DNA of 64,000 nucleotides from JAJYVT01 sp027339205. GTDB lineage: Bacteria > Actinomycetota > Acidimicrobiia > Acidimicrobiales > RAAP-2. Positions within the stretch are counted from its first letter, which is position 1. Each line of letters begins with the position of its first letter. The DNA is taken from the NCBI GenBank assembly GCA_027339205.1, contig DAHWOV010000047.1, positions 1-64,000 on the forward strand. The letters run 5' to 3'. Under the pieces are notes generated by a model. That model ran no database searches. It saw only the letters and a program-made list of their open reading frames with translations, and was not told where the DNA came from. The translations under genes and the position numbers were made by a program. Of this stretch, positions 44,159-53,672 are shown piece by piece.

Positions 44159-44230
44159 GCCCACGTCCGAAGTTCCTCTCACGGGTCTCCTGGCGGCGTC
44201 CAATCGGCCCTTGCTCAGCACGACAACACC

Positions 44231-44326
44231 CGACCAGGCATCCGACCAGGCGTCCGACCAGGCGTCCGAGCAGGCCTCCGACCAGGCATCCGACCAGGCC
44301 TCCGACCAGGCATCCGACCAGGCCTC
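44231..44326. repeat. Array of eight 12-bp repeats
   Basis: Eight units of CGACCAGGC(A/G/C)TC without interruption, in the divergent region between the GNAT and aldo/keto reductase genes. On the minus strand it is in frame with the GNAT gene. Rest of 44159-44415: no other gene. Confidence 0.95.
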
Positions 44327-44415
44327 GTTCCCCTCTCCGACGTCCCCCAAACGACCCGCTGACGCGGACCTCCCAAGGGTGCGCCGGAGGCCTCCGGCCC
44401 GCTAGACCATCGACC

Positions 44416-45369
44416 ATGGACATGCGCTCGGTCGGCCGCTCGGGTCTGCAGGTGTCGCTGCTGGGTCTCGGTGCGAACAACTTCGGCTCTCGCATCGACG
44501 AGGAGGCGTCACGCTCGGTGGTGGAGGCGTGCCTGGACGTCGGGGTCACGCTCTTCGACACGGCCAACTCCTACGGCGGGGGACTGTCGGAGGAATTCCT
44601 GGGCCGAGCGCTCCGCGGCCATCGGGACGAGGTCGTGATCGCCACCAAGTTCAGCTCGCGCGTCGGTGACGGCCCCTACGACGCGGGCGCGTCGCGCAAG
44701 CACCTGCTCGCCGCCTGCGACGCGAGCTTGAGGCGGCTGGGGACGGACTACATCGACCTCTACTACCAGCACTGGCCCGATCCGAAGACTCCGGTGGAGG
44801 AGACCCTCGAGACCCTCGACAGCCTCGTCGGCGCGGGGAAGGTCCGCTACGGCGCGAGCTCGAACTTCGCGGGGTGGCAGATCGTCGAGGCGGAGCACGT
44901 CGCGAGGGCGCGCGGCACGACGCGGTTCGTCGCGAGCCAGTCGGAGTGGAGCCTGCTCCAGCGCGGGATCGAGCAGGAGGTGGTGCCGGCGTGCGCCGCC
45001 TACGGCGTCGCGGTGGTGCCCTACTTCCCGCTGGCGTCGGGACTCCTCACCGGCAAGTACGAGCGGGGGAAGCCCCCGCCGCAAGGGACGCGTCTCGCGT
45101 CCTCTCCCCGCTTCGCCGAGGTCGCGAACGATCGGGCCTTCGACACCGTGGACCGGCTGGCGGCGATCGCCGAGAAGAACGGCCGCACCCTCCTCGAGCT
45201 CGCGATCGGCTGGCTGGCGGCGCAGCCGACCGTCCCGAGTGTCCTCACCGGCGCGACGAGGCCCGAGCAGGTCCGAGCGAACGCCGCCGCCGCCGAGTGC
45301 GTGCTGAGCGCCGAGGAGCTCGACGCGGTCTCCGAGGCGACGGCGCGCCCGGACACGACGGCGCGCTGA
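44416..45369 (+). CDS. Aldo/keto reductase
   Basis: 317 residues from ATG 44416. NADPH-dependent TIM barrel with the catalytic Asp and Tyr in GVTLFDTANSYGGG (residues ~47-53), Lys in EVVIATKFSS and His in YYQHWPDPKTPVEET. ASNFAGWQI, FPLASGLLTGKY and the C-terminal VPSVLTGATRPEQVRANAAA bind the cofactor. It belongs to the YajO/PdxI-like group; natural substrate unknown. It is followed after 22 bases by the hydroxyacid dehydrogenase gene. Confidence 0.93.
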   Translation: MDMRSVGRSGLQVSLLGLGANNFGSRIDEEASRSVVEACLDVGVTLFDTANSYGGGLSEEFLGRALRGHRDEVVIATKFSSRVGDGPYDAGASRKHLLAACDASLRRLGTDYIDLYYQHWPDPKTPVEETLETLDSLVGAGKVRYGASSNFAGWQIVEAEHVARARGTTRFVASQSEWSLLQRGIEQEVVPACAAYGVAVVPYFPLASGLLTGKYERGKPPPQGTRLASSPRFAEVANDRAFDTVDRLAAIAEKNGRTLLELAIGWLAAQPTVPSVLTGATRPEQVRANAAAAECVLSAEELDAVSEATARPDTTAR

Positions 45370-45391
45370 GCGCGTTGCAGCCTCTCTCGCC

Positions 45392-46495
45392 GTGCCCGTG
45401 CAGGCGCGAGCCGTGAGCGCGGCCTGGGGCACCGGCCGGCCCCCGGTCGTCGTGCTCGTCTTTCCCGCGGCGCTGACGCCGCTGCTCGCAGAGTCCATCC
45501 GTGCGCAAGCGGCGTCGGCGGGGATCTCCATGGACCTTCGGTCCCTCGACTCGTCCGACGTCCCTTCCGCTCGTCCGGCGGGCGCCGCCCGCAAGGGAGG
45601 GTCGATGGCGAGCCGCCGGGGCCACGAGCTTCTGCTCGACGACGAGCAGCGGGCGACGCTCGCCGAAGCCGACGTGCTCGTCGGGTTCCAGCTCCCCAGC
45701 GGCATCGAGCGGCTCGCCCCCCGGGCGCGCTTCGTGCAGTCCACGTCGGCGGGCGTGGGACGGCTCGTCGCCACGCTGCGAGGAACGTCGATCCGGCTCG
45801 CGTCCGCGGCCGGGCTCTCGGGCGACAAGGTGGCAGAGTTCGCGATGGCTCGCCTCCTTACGGTCTGGAGCGGTGCACGGACGCTCGACTCGCTCCAGCG
45901 CGCGCGCCGGTGGGCCCCAGAGGAGGTGGACACCTCGCAGATCGCGGGAAGGACGGTGCTCGTGGCCGGCACCGGCGGCATCGGTCAGGCGTTCGCCCGG
46001 CGCGCCACGGCGTTCGACCTGCGCTGCGTCGGGGTGCGGCGCCGGCCCGAGCTCGGGACGCCGGCGGGCTTCGAGCGCGTCGTCGGGCCCGACCAGTGGC
46101 GCGCGGAGCTGCCCGGAGCCGACGCCGTCGTGCTCGCGCTGCCCGCGACCGACCGGACCGCGCGGCTCGTGGGCGCCGTCGAGCTCGCTGCGATGAAGCG
46201 CGGTGCGGTGCTGTGCAACGTGGCGCGCGGCGCGCTCGTCGACGAGGAGGCGCTGGTCGCTGCGCTCACCTCGGGGCACCTCGGCGCAGCAGTCCTCGAC
46301 GTGACGGCGAGGGAGCCCTTGAGCCGGCGCAGCCCGCTGTGGCGCGCGCCCAACGTCTATCTGTCGCCCCACGTGGCCAACGACTGGCGACCCGAGTACC
46401 TCTACGCCGTCGCGCGGCTCGTCGTGGAGAACGTCGCACGGGAGCTGCGCGGCGAGCAGCTCGTCAATCTGGTCGACCTCGCCGAAGGGTACTGA
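45392..46495 (+). CDS. D-isomer-specific 2-hydroxyacid dehydrogenase
   Basis: 367 residues from GTG 45392. The nucleotide-binding motif VLVAGTGGIGQAFARRATAF is near residue 193. The catalytic Arg lies in CNVARGALVDEEALVAAL, the Glu in DVTAREPLSRRSPLW and the His in LSPHVANDWRPEY. Such enzymes reduce 2-keto acids or oxidise D-2-hydroxy acids with NAD(P). The substrate domain is ~30 residues longer than typical at the N-terminus. Probably co-transcribed with the aldo/keto reductase. Confidence 0.9.
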   Translation: MPVQARAVSAAWGTGRPPVVVLVFPAALTPLLAESIRAQAASAGISMDLRSLDSSDVPSARPAGAARKGGSMASRRGHELLLDDEQRATLAEADVLVGFQLPSGIERLAPRARFVQSTSAGVGRLVATLRGTSIRLASAAGLSGDKVAEFAMARLLTVWSGARTLDSLQRARRWAPEEVDTSQIAGRTVLVAGTGGIGQAFARRATAFDLRCVGVRRRPELGTPAGFERVVGPDQWRAELPGADAVVLALPATDRTARLVGAVELAAMKRGAVLCNVARGALVDEEALVAALTSGHLGAAVLDVTAREPLSRRSPLWRAPNVYLSPHVANDWRPEYLYAVARLVVENVARELRGEQLVNLVDLAEGY

Positions 46496-46534
46496 GGCTC
46501 ACCGGTCGCCTCACCTCGCTCGAGCGCGCGCCCG

Positions 46535-48052
46535 TCAGGAGTCGTAGCCGAGGCCGAGCCGGTCGAGCAGCCGGAGCCAGGCGTTGCGGCGGCCGCCGTT
46601 GTGGTCGGCTCGGGCGAGGGAGAGCCGGGTCGCCTGGACGACGAGCCAGGCGAAGGGCTCGGGCGGGAACGGCGTGGGCTTGGTCCGCACCATCTCGAGC
46701 TCGGTGAGCTCGGTCCGGTGCCCTGACAGGAGGTCGAGCATCACCCGTGCGCCGAACCGGCTCGCACCGACGCCGAGGCCCGTGTAGCCGGCCGCGTACG
46801 CGACGCGGCCGCGCGCGGCGGTGCCGAAGAACGCGAAGAACCTCCCGCACGTGTCGATCGCCCCGCCCCATCGATGCGTGAAGCCGACGTCGGAGAGCTG
46901 GGGGAAGGTCTCGTAGAAGTGGCTTCCCAGGGTGCGGAACGTGGCGAAGCGCTGGTCGTAGGCGGGTCGGACCTTGCGGCCGAAGTGGTAGATCGCGTCC
47001 CAACCTCCCCACAGGATTCTGTTGTCCTCGGTCAGCCGGTAGTAGTGGAAGCGGTTGCCGGCGTCGGAGATCCCCTGGCGATGGCGCCAGCCGATGCGCG
47101 CGAGCTGCGCGTCGGTGAGCGGCTCGGTCACGAGGACGTGGTCGTACACCGGGACGATGCGCAGGCGCACGCGGAGCAGCAGCGGATCGAACGCGTTGGT
47201 GGCGAGCGCGACCCGGTCGGCGAGGACGCGCCCCGAGGGCGTCTCGAGCTCGAGCCCGCGCCGGAGCAGGCCGCCGATCGCGTGCTTGCCCCCCGTCGCG
47301 CCCCCACCGCCCGTCGCGCCCCCACCGCCCGTCGCGCCCCCGCCTCCCGACGCGCGCCCGCCCCCCGTCGTCCCCCGCGACATCCCGAGCACGGGGGTGT
47401 GCTCGAAGATGCGCACGCCCGCCTCCAGGCAGGCCGCGCGGATGCCCCACGCGAGGCGGGCGGGGTTGACCATCGCGCAGCTCTCGCGGTCCCACACGCC
47501 GCCGAGGTACGTCGGGGATGCGACCTCGTCGAGGAGGGCGTCGCGCTCGAGCCAGCCCGGCGGCGGGCCGTCCTCGCCGCGGAGCTCCTCGAGCTGCCAG
47601 GGCTGCGTGGCGACGGTGAGGGTCCCCGAGCGCTCCCAGCCGCAGTCGACGCGGTGCTCGGTCACGAATTGCTCGATCGCCTGCAGGTTCTCCATCCCGA
47701 GCTTCTCGAGGTGCTCCGCGCTGTCGGGGAAGTGGGCGCGGCCGTTGGCGGGCCCGTGGGTGAGGCTCGCCTCGCAGAATCCTCCGTTGCGGCCCGTTGC
47801 CGCCCACGCCGCCTGCTGGGACTCGAGCACCACCACGTCGATCCCGGGGTCCGCCTGCTTGGCGCAGAACGCGGTCCACAACCCGGTGAAGCCGGCGCCC
47901 ACGACCGCGAGGTCGGCGTGGACCGGTCCGGCGAGCGGGAGCTGGGGGGCGGGTGCGGTCGGGTCGTCGAGCCAGAAGCTGACCGGCTTTGCCCCTGCGA
48001 TCCTCTCCTCGAGAACCTTCGTTGATCCCCTCGGCAGCGCGCGCACGGTCAC
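46535..48052 (-). CDS. FAD-dependent oxidoreductase (DAO family)
   Basis: 505 residues from GTG 48052; ATG 48154 would add 34 residues encoded by repeats. DLAVVGAGFTGLWTAFCAKQ binds FAD; AATGRNGGFCEASLTHG and the C-terminal RVAYAAGYTGLGVGASRFGA complete the fold, close to gamma-glutamylputrescine or amine oxidases (PuuB-like). An insertion of three 18-bp repeats (47292-47345) creates GGGGAT units between residues ~235 and 260. It is divergent from the Rieske oxygenase gene and may act in the same pathway. Confidence 0.88.
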   Translation of the reverse strand: MTVRALPRGSTKVLEERIAGAKPVSFWLDDPTAPAPQLPLAGPVHADLAVVGAGFTGLWTAFCAKQADPGIDVVVLESQQAAWAATGRNGGFCEASLTHGPANGRAHFPDSAEHLEKLGMENLQAIEQFVTEHRVDCGWERSGTLTVATQPWQLEELRGEDGPPPGWLERDALLDEVASPTYLGGVWDRESCAMVNPARLAWGIRAACLEAGVRIFEHTPVLGMSRGTTGGGRASGGGGATGGGGATGGGGATGGKHAIGGLLRRGLELETPSGRVLADRVALATNAFDPLLLRVRLRIVPVYDHVLVTEPLTDAQLARIGWRHRQGISDAGNRFHYYRLTEDNRILWGGWDAIYHFGRKVRPAYDQRFATFRTLGSHFYETFPQLSDVGFTHRWGGAIDTCGRFFAFFGTAARGRVAYAAGYTGLGVGASRFGARVMLDLLSGHRTELTELEMVRTKPTPFPPEPFAWLVVQATRLSLARADHNGGRRNAWLRLLDRLGLGYDS

Positions 48053-48071
48053 CGACGCTAGCTCCGGGCCC

Positions 48072-48133
48072 GGCGGGGCATGGACGGGCGGGGCATGGAC
48101 GGGCGGGCATGGACGGGCGGGGCATGGACGGGT
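48072..48133. repeat. Four 15-16-bp repeats in the FAD/Rieske divergent region
   Basis: GGGCATGGACGGGCGG-like units repeat four times between the two divergent start codons, in the place where promoters for both genes should lie. Confidence 0.9.
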
Positions 48134-48248
48134 CGAGAGCCCCTCGAGCCGCATGACCGGCTGGTGCGGCGGACGGAGATGGGCCGTCGGACCCGACGTG
48201 GCACGGTTGGTGCGCGGGTGGTGCCTTCTCACGTAACCTCGCCGCACT

Positions 48249-49436
48249 GTGCGCGCACCGCTGGAGCTCACCAATACGCACCCTGCGCTGCGGTACTGCT
48301 GGCACCCCGTCGCCCGCTCGTCCGACGTCGGGGACCGTCCCCTCCGCGTCGTCCTGCTCGGAGAGCCCTGGGTCCTCGTCCGCCTCCCCGCCCGCGCCGA
48401 CCCGGCCTCCGCCGACGGCGACGGCCCTGGCGGCCGGCTGGTCGCCTTCTTCGACCGCTGCCCCCACCGGCTGGCCCCGCTCTCGATCGGCACGGTTGTG
48501 GAGCACGCCCCCGAGGGTGTCCCGGTGCTCCAGTGCGCCTACCACGGCTGGTGCTTTGCTGCGGAGGGGCGCTGCATCGAGATCCCCGCGCTCGGGCCCG
48601 GGTGCGCCCACATCCCGCCCAGGGCGCGCCTGCGCGCGGCCGCCGGCGTCGCCCAACGTCACGGCATGGTGTTCCTCCGTCCGACAGCGCCTCCAGGGAG
48701 GGCCCCGGACGCCGAAGAGGCCCGCGCCCCCGACCTCCTCGGGCTCGCGGAGCTGCCCGACGTCGCAGAGGCGTACGACCCGGCCTTCATGGCTGGGGAC
48801 CTGCCGGTGATCCGCGCGCACGCGTCGGCCGGGATGCTCGCCGACAACTTCTTGGACATGGCCCACTTCCCGTTCGTCCACGCCGCCACGTTCGGCGCCG
48901 GGGAACCGGTGGTGGCACCGATGAGCATCGAGCGCGACACGTCGGACACCAAGGGCCGCTGGTCGTTCACCGCAGTGAGCGAGCACCCGTTCCTCAACCG
49001 GGAGGACCCGGGCGTCGCCGCCGGCATCCGACCGCTCGAGCAGCGTCGGCGCGTCACCTACCGCGTGCACGCGCCCTTCCACCTCGTGCTTCGCCTCGAC
49101 TTCCTCGACTCGGGCGGCACCAACGTCATCGGCTTCTTCCTCCAGCCCGAGCACAACGACACCTGCCGCATCTTCTCGACGATCTGGCGCGACGACATCG
49201 GCCACGATCCGTCCCGCATGGCGGCGGCGGTCGACTTCGAGGTGAAGGTGATCGAGGAGGACCTCGCGATCCAGGAGTCCTACGACGTGGGGTACTTGCC
49301 GCTCGATCCGACCGTCGAGGTGCACACCCGCGCTGACCGCACGACGCTCGAGCTGCGCCGGATGCTCGGGGACCTCGTGAGGGCTGCGTCGGCGCACGAC
49401 GAGCAGGCGCGGCAGACCACGCCCGGTGCGCCGTGA
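48249..49436 (+). CDS. Rieske non-heme iron oxygenase, large subunit
   Basis: 395 residues from GTG 48249. The [2Fe-2S] ligands are in CPHRLAPL (residue ~71) and CAYHGWCF (~97). The mononuclear-iron motif DNFLDMAHFPFVH (~199) contains Asp and two His, and EEDLAIQESYD follows. It uses electrons from a separate reductase to hydroxylate or demethylate an aromatic or related compound; the reductase is not in the window. The fold resembles vanillate O-demethylase oxygenase and phthalate-type enzymes. It overlaps upp by four bases. Confidence 0.92.
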   Translation: MRAPLELTNTHPALRYCWHPVARSSDVGDRPLRVVLLGEPWVLVRLPARADPASADGDGPGGRLVAFFDRCPHRLAPLSIGTVVEHAPEGVPVLQCAYHGWCFAAEGRCIEIPALGPGCAHIPPRARLRAAAGVAQRHGMVFLRPTAPPGRAPDAEEARAPDLLGLAELPDVAEAYDPAFMAGDLPVIRAHASAGMLADNFLDMAHFPFVHAATFGAGEPVVAPMSIERDTSDTKGRWSFTAVSEHPFLNREDPGVAAGIRPLEQRRRVTYRVHAPFHLVLRLDFLDSGGTNVIGFFLQPEHNDTCRIFSTIWRDDIGHDPSRMAAAVDFEVKVIEEDLAIQESYDVGYLPLDPTVEVHTRADRTTLELRRMLGDLVRAASAHDEQARQTTPGAP

Positions 49437-50065
49437 CCGCCGGCGTCCTCGTCGTCGAGCACCCCTTGGTGCAGCACCGCCTGGTCGCCTTGCGCGACGA
49501 GAGGACCGAGAGCGCGGAGTTCCGCAAGCTCGTCCACGACATCTCGACGTTCGTCGCTTACGAGGCGCTCCAGGACCTCGCGACGGGCCGGGTGCGCGTC
49601 CGGACGCCGGTGGGCGAGGCCGAGTGCACGAAGATCACCGAGACCGTGCTGCTCGTGCCAATCCTGCGCGCGGGGCTCGGGATGGTGCCGGCGGTCCAAG
49701 AGCTCCTTCCCTACAGCGAGGTCGCGCACGTGGGGCTCCGGCGCGACGAGGTCACTCTCCGCTCCGATGTCTATCTCGACCGCGTGCCGCGTGACCTCAC
49801 CGGCCGCCGGGTCGTGGTCTGCGACCCGATGCTCGCGACGGGCGGCTCGCTCACCCAGGTGTGCGACCTGGTCATCTCGCGCGGCGCCTCTCATGTGCAG
49901 GCCTTGTGCGTGGTCGCCTCGGTGCCCGGCATCGAGCGGTTCCGCGCGGCGCACCCCGAGCTGCCGGTCGCCTGCGCCGTGATCGATCCCGAGCTCGACG
50001 AGCGCGGCTTCATCGTCCCGGGCCTCGGCGACGCCGGCGACCGGCTCTTCGGCCCGCCCGCGTGA
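49433..50065 (+). CDS. upp: Uracil phosphoribosyltransferase
   Basis: 210 residues from GTG 49433. It makes UMP from uracil and PRPP in pyrimidine salvage. EHPLVQHRLVALRDERTESA, LVPILRAGLGMVPAVQELLP and the PRPP loop VVVCDPMLATGGSLTQV (residue ~130) are diagnostic, as is GFIVPGLGDAGDRLFG. The overlap with the Rieske gene implies co-translation, perhaps linking it to breakdown of an N-heterocycle (inference). Confidence 0.96.
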   Translation: MTAGVLVVEHPLVQHRLVALRDERTESAEFRKLVHDISTFVAYEALQDLATGRVRVRTPVGEAECTKITETVLLVPILRAGLGMVPAVQELLPYSEVAHVGLRRDEVTLRSDVYLDRVPRDLTGRRVVVCDPMLATGGSLTQVCDLVISRGASHVQALCVVASVPGIERFRAAHPELPVACAVIDPELDERGFIVPGLGDAGDRLFGPPA

Positions 50066-50171
50066 GGCGCGTGAGCTGAGAGCAAGCCTGGCGGCCCGCG
50101 CGACGCCCAGGTGACCCTAAAATGCTGGAAACCGGCAGCTCCTGCCGGTCCAGAAAAGACGCGGTGACGCG

Positions 50172-50780
50172 ATGACCAGACGAGCGCTCGCCACGATGGG
50201 CTTGCTGGCTGCAACGGTGGCCCTGGCTGCTGCGCTCTCCGTCACCTTGGCTCCCGGCCACCCGCGGCAGCAACTGGCCGCCCGCCACGCCAGGCTCCTT
50301 CCGGTCGTGCACCCCAACAGCTCGCCGACGGCCAAGGCCTCGGCACAGCGCAGCTCGCCGCCTCCGCCGCAGTCCACGCCGCCGATTCGGACACTGCCGT
50401 GGACACAGCTCACCGGGTACGCACCGCCTCCCTACGTCCCCGAGGCGGCGGTCCAGGCGGTTGCCCTGAAGGCAGCTGACGCGATGGGTGGAGGGCGCAT
50501 CATCCGGACGGAGCTCGAGACCCTGACAGCCGCAGGACATGCGATCGGGGACACGGTGAGCCCGTCCAACGTCTCACGGGCTCGCATGGTCTGGCTCTTG
50601 TGGATCGTCGGGACCTGGCAGGGCGGCTGCCTCACTACTGACTGCCCTGCCCAGCCCGACACCCTCTACTACGCCATGTTCGACGCCAAGACGGGGACGA
50701 GCTTCGGGTACGGCACGGGCTTTCACATGCCTGGAGCGCCGGCGGTTCGAAAAGGCGTGCATCTGGGCAACTCCACCTGA
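50172..50780 (+). CDS. Exported hypothetical protein
   Basis: 202 residues from ATG 50172. A signal or anchor helix (ALATMGLLAATVALAAALSV) is followed by a Pro/Ser-rich linker (residues ~50-85) and a ~115-residue domain with one close Cys pair (GGCLTTDCPA). No family recognised. TAAAAT at 50118-50123 could be its -10 element. It is followed by ~170 bases of C/T-rich low-complexity DNA (50815-50940). Confidence 0.7.
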   Translation: MTRRALATMGLLAATVALAAALSVTLAPGHPRQQLAARHARLLPVVHPNSSPTAKASAQRSSPPPPQSTPPIRTLPWTQLTGYAPPPYVPEAAVQAVALKAADAMGGGRIIRTELETLTAAGHAIGDTVSPSNVSRARMVWLLWIVGTWQGGCLTTDCPAQPDTLYYAMFDAKTGTSFGYGTGFHMPGAPAVRKGVHLGNST

Positions 50781-50990
50781 TCGCCGGCGCCTGACCACGA
50801 GCCCGCCGTGGCGGCGCCGTGGCGGCGTCGTTGCGCCGCCGAGGCTCTGCTCCGCCCGCTCCGCCCCGCCCCGCCCCGCTCTGCCCACTCTGACCGCTCC
50901 GCTCCGCCCGCTCCGCGGGGCCGGGTGCGCGCCGGCGTCGCTACAGGTAGGGTTCCTTCCTGTTCGAGATTGTGCCCAGAGAGGAGCGCG

Positions 50991-53645
50991 ATGCGTACCC
51001 CGATCGTCCCGATGGCCTCGATCGAGCCGATGACCGCGCCCGCCGGTGCGGGGGGATGGGCGCCGGTCCCCGGTTGGCAGGTCGCAAGCACGGCGGACGC
51101 CGGCGTCGAAGGCGAGCTCGTGTCCCTCCCCGGCTACGACGCATCTTCGTGGCTGCACGCGCCGGCGCGTTCGACGGTTCTCGCGGCATTGGTGGCGAAC
51201 GGGGAGGCAGCACCCGACGACGTCTTCTTCTCCACGGTGATGCGCGACCGCTTCGACCCGGCACGGTTCGCGGTCCCCTGGTGGTTCCGTGCGGCGTTCA
51301 GGCTCTCGGGCCCCGCGCGCACGTACGTGCAGGTGCGTGGGGTGATTCCCCGCGCGGACCTCTGGGTGAACGGCCGCCGGGTCCTCGACGCAGGCGCGCT
51401 CGCCGGCGCGTACCGCGTCGAGACGGTGGACGTGACCGAGCACGTGTCGCCCGGCCTGAACGCGCTCGCGCTGCTGGTCTATCCGGGTGATCCCATGCAG
51501 GACCTCTCGATCGGTTGGATCGACTGGGCGCCGCCTCCGCCAGACCACAACATGGGACCCTGGCGCGACGTGCTCGTCGGTCGCAGCGGCCCGGTCAGGC
51601 TCGGTCCCCCTCACGTCACGACGACGTTCGACCCGGAAGCAGGGACCCGCCGCGCGCACCTGCGCGTCCGCGCGGAGCTGCACAACCGCTCGGGGTCGCC
51701 CCAGCGGGTCCTGATCTCCGGGCGCGTCGCCCGGGAGGACCTGTCGATCGGCTTCACGACCGAGGTGGACGTCGAGGCCGGCGCGACGGCGCTCGTCGAC
51801 GTGCGCGGCGACCGCCTCGTCATCGACGACCCTCGCCTTTGGTGGCCGATCGGCGAAGGGGAGCAGGACCTGTACGCGCTCGCGCTCGATGCTTCTGCCG
51901 AGGGGATCGTGAGCGACCACACCGAGACGGTCTTCGGGATCCGCACGGTGACGAGCGACCTGCGGCCCGGCGGCGGGCGCCAGTTCGAGGTGAATGGGAG
52001 GCCGGTGCAGATCCTCGCGGGGGGGTGGTCGCCCGACCTCCTCTTGCGCCACGACGGCCGGCGTCTCGCCTCGCAGATCGAGCTCTGCGCCCACCTCGGC
52101 CTGAACGCGATCCGCCCGGAGGGCAAGCTCGAGAACCCCGAGTTCTACGAGCTGTGCGACGCTGCGGGGATCATGACCCTTCCTGGATGGGAGTGCTGTA
52201 CCAAGTGGGAGGCGGCGGCCGGCACCGGGGGGACCCCTTGGGACGATCACGACCTGGACGTTGCCGAGCGTTCGATGGCCTCGGAAGCCGAGCTCCTTCG
52301 CTGCCATCCGTCAGTCGTGGGCTTTTTGATCGGCAGCGACTTCGCGCCTCCCGAGCCGGTCGCCGAGCGCTACGTGGCGGCGCTCGAGGAGAGGTGGTGG
52401 GACCTCCCCGTCGTCGCGTCGGCGACGGAGCAGGGGACGGACGCCAGCGGGCCGTCGGGCATGAAGATGACCGGGCCCTACGACTGGGTGCCGCCGGTCT
52501 ATTGGTACTCGCGCGATCCGCAGCGAGGCGGCGCGGTGGGCTTCAACTCCGAGACGAGCGCCGGCCACGTGCTGCCGCGTCTCGAGGGGCTGCGCCGGAT
52601 GCTCTCACAAGGGGAGCTCGAGCGGCTGTGGCAGCATCCCGAGCACTCTCAGTACCACTCGGGGCCGCCGTCGGTCTTCGCAGATCTGAGGGTGTTCGCA
52701 CGCGCGCTCGCCGAGCGGTACGGGCCGCCGGAGAGCCTCGCCGACTTCGTCGGGAAGGCGCAGCTCGCGGGGTACGAGGCGGCCCGTGCGCAGTTCGAGG
52801 CGTTCACGAGCCGCGCCTTGGAGGACGAGCCCGCGACCGGTGTCGTCTACTGGATGCTGAACCCGCCGTGGCCGAGCCTCAACTGGCAGCTCTTCGACTA
52901 CGACCTCGACACGCCGGGCGCCTACTGGGGTGCGCACAAGGCGCTCGAGCGGCTGCACGTGTCGTACGCGTACGACACGAAGACGGTGCAGGTGCTCAAC
53001 CGGACCCGAGCGCGCGTCGGCCCGTCGAGCGTGATCGTCCGCCACTGGGCGGTCGAGGGGGACCTGCTGGCAGAGGACCGGCACGAGTTGGCCGCGGTCG
53101 ACCCGGGCCGACCGCTCGAGGTCGCGCCCGTCTCGGTCCCCGCGGGCGTCCGCGGGCCGTGGTTCCTCGAGCTCGAGCTCTACGAGGACGCAGCCCGGAG
53201 GAGCCGGAACGTGTACTGGCTCTCTGCGACTGAGGACGTCGTCGACCCCGGTGGACTCGACTGGTACACGGTCGGGCTGTCCCAGTACTCGGACCTTCGG
53301 GCCGTCGGTCTTCTGGGCACCCGCGAGGCGCGGCGCCCGCGTGTGCTCGGCACGGCCCGCGCCACGAGGTCCGGCGCAGACCTTCTCGTTGAGGTGGACC
53401 TCGCGCACGTGGACGGCTCGGCGCCCCCGGCACTGCACCTCCACGCATCGCTCATGCGATCGGGGGAGCGGGTGGCGCCGGTCCTTTGGGACGACAACGA
53501 CATCACGCTCTTTCGCGGGCAGACGGCCGTTCAGAAGGGGAGGGTCGCGACCGCCGGCGTCGAGGACCGCCAGGGGCTCGCAGTTGTGATCGAGGGGTTC
53601 AACCTGCACCGGCCGCTGCTGTGCCCCCTCGCGGTTGCCTGCTGA
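50991..53645 (+). CDS. Glycoside hydrolase family 2, exo-beta-glucosaminidase/mannosidase-like
   Basis: 884 residues from ATG 50991 (AGAGGAG upstream). No signal peptide, so intracellular. Order: sugar-binding jelly roll (PWWFRAAFRLSGPARTYVQV, DLWVNGRRVLDAG), an immunoglobulin-like domain with DDPRLWWPIGEGEQDLYAL, a TIM barrel (HLGLNAIRPEGKLENPEFYE) and C-terminal beta domains. Two candidate catalytic segments are GFLIGSDFAPPEPV (~443), where the acid/base sits in GH2, and GFNSETSAGHVLPRLEGL (~517) around the nucleophile Glu. Asp instead of the usual Asn-Glu at the first site is a feature I associate with exo-beta-D-glucosaminidases. Neighbouring importer and ROK genes support sugar catabolism. 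Confidence 0.85.
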   Translation: MRTPIVPMASIEPMTAPAGAGGWAPVPGWQVASTADAGVEGELVSLPGYDASSWLHAPARSTVLAALVANGEAAPDDVFFSTVMRDRFDPARFAVPWWFRAAFRLSGPARTYVQVRGVIPRADLWVNGRRVLDAGALAGAYRVETVDVTEHVSPGLNALALLVYPGDPMQDLSIGWIDWAPPPPDHNMGPWRDVLVGRSGPVRLGPPHVTTTFDPEAGTRRAHLRVRAELHNRSGSPQRVLISGRVAREDLSIGFTTEVDVEAGATALVDVRGDRLVIDDPRLWWPIGEGEQDLYALALDASAEGIVSDHTETVFGIRTVTSDLRPGGGRQFEVNGRPVQILAGGWSPDLLLRHDGRRLASQIELCAHLGLNAIRPEGKLENPEFYELCDAAGIMTLPGWECCTKWEAAAGTGGTPWDDHDLDVAERSMASEAELLRCHPSVVGFLIGSDFAPPEPVAERYVAALEERWWDLPVVASATEQGTDASGPSGMKMTGPYDWVPPVYWYSRDPQRGGAVGFNSETSAGHVLPRLEGLRRMLSQGELERLWQHPEHSQYHSGPPSVFADLRVFARALAERYGPPESLADFVGKAQLAGYEAARAQFEAFTSRALEDEPATGVVYWMLNPPWPSLNWQLFDYDLDTPGAYWGAHKALERLHVSYAYDTKTVQVLNRTRARVGPSSVIVRHWAVEGDLLAEDRHELAAVDPGRPLEVAPVSVPAGVRGPWFLELELYEDAARRSRNVYWLSATEDVVDPGGLDWYTVGLSQYSDLRAVGLLGTREARRPRVLGTARATRSGADLLVEVDLAHVDGSAPPALHLHASLMRSGERVAPVLWDDNDITLFRGQTAVQKGRVATAGVEDRQGLAVVIEGFNLHRPLLCPLAVAC

Positions 53646-53672
53646 CCCGGGGCGGGACCTGCTGAGCGGCGT

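Noticed and set aside
44231..44326. CRISPR-like array
   Set aside because: Units are 12 bp, contiguous and without spacers; it is a tandem repeat.
50815..50940. Possible gene start upstream of the GH2 gene at 50808
   Set aside because: C/T-rich low-complexity DNA; ATG 50991 has the Shine-Dalgarno and begins the protein-like sequence.
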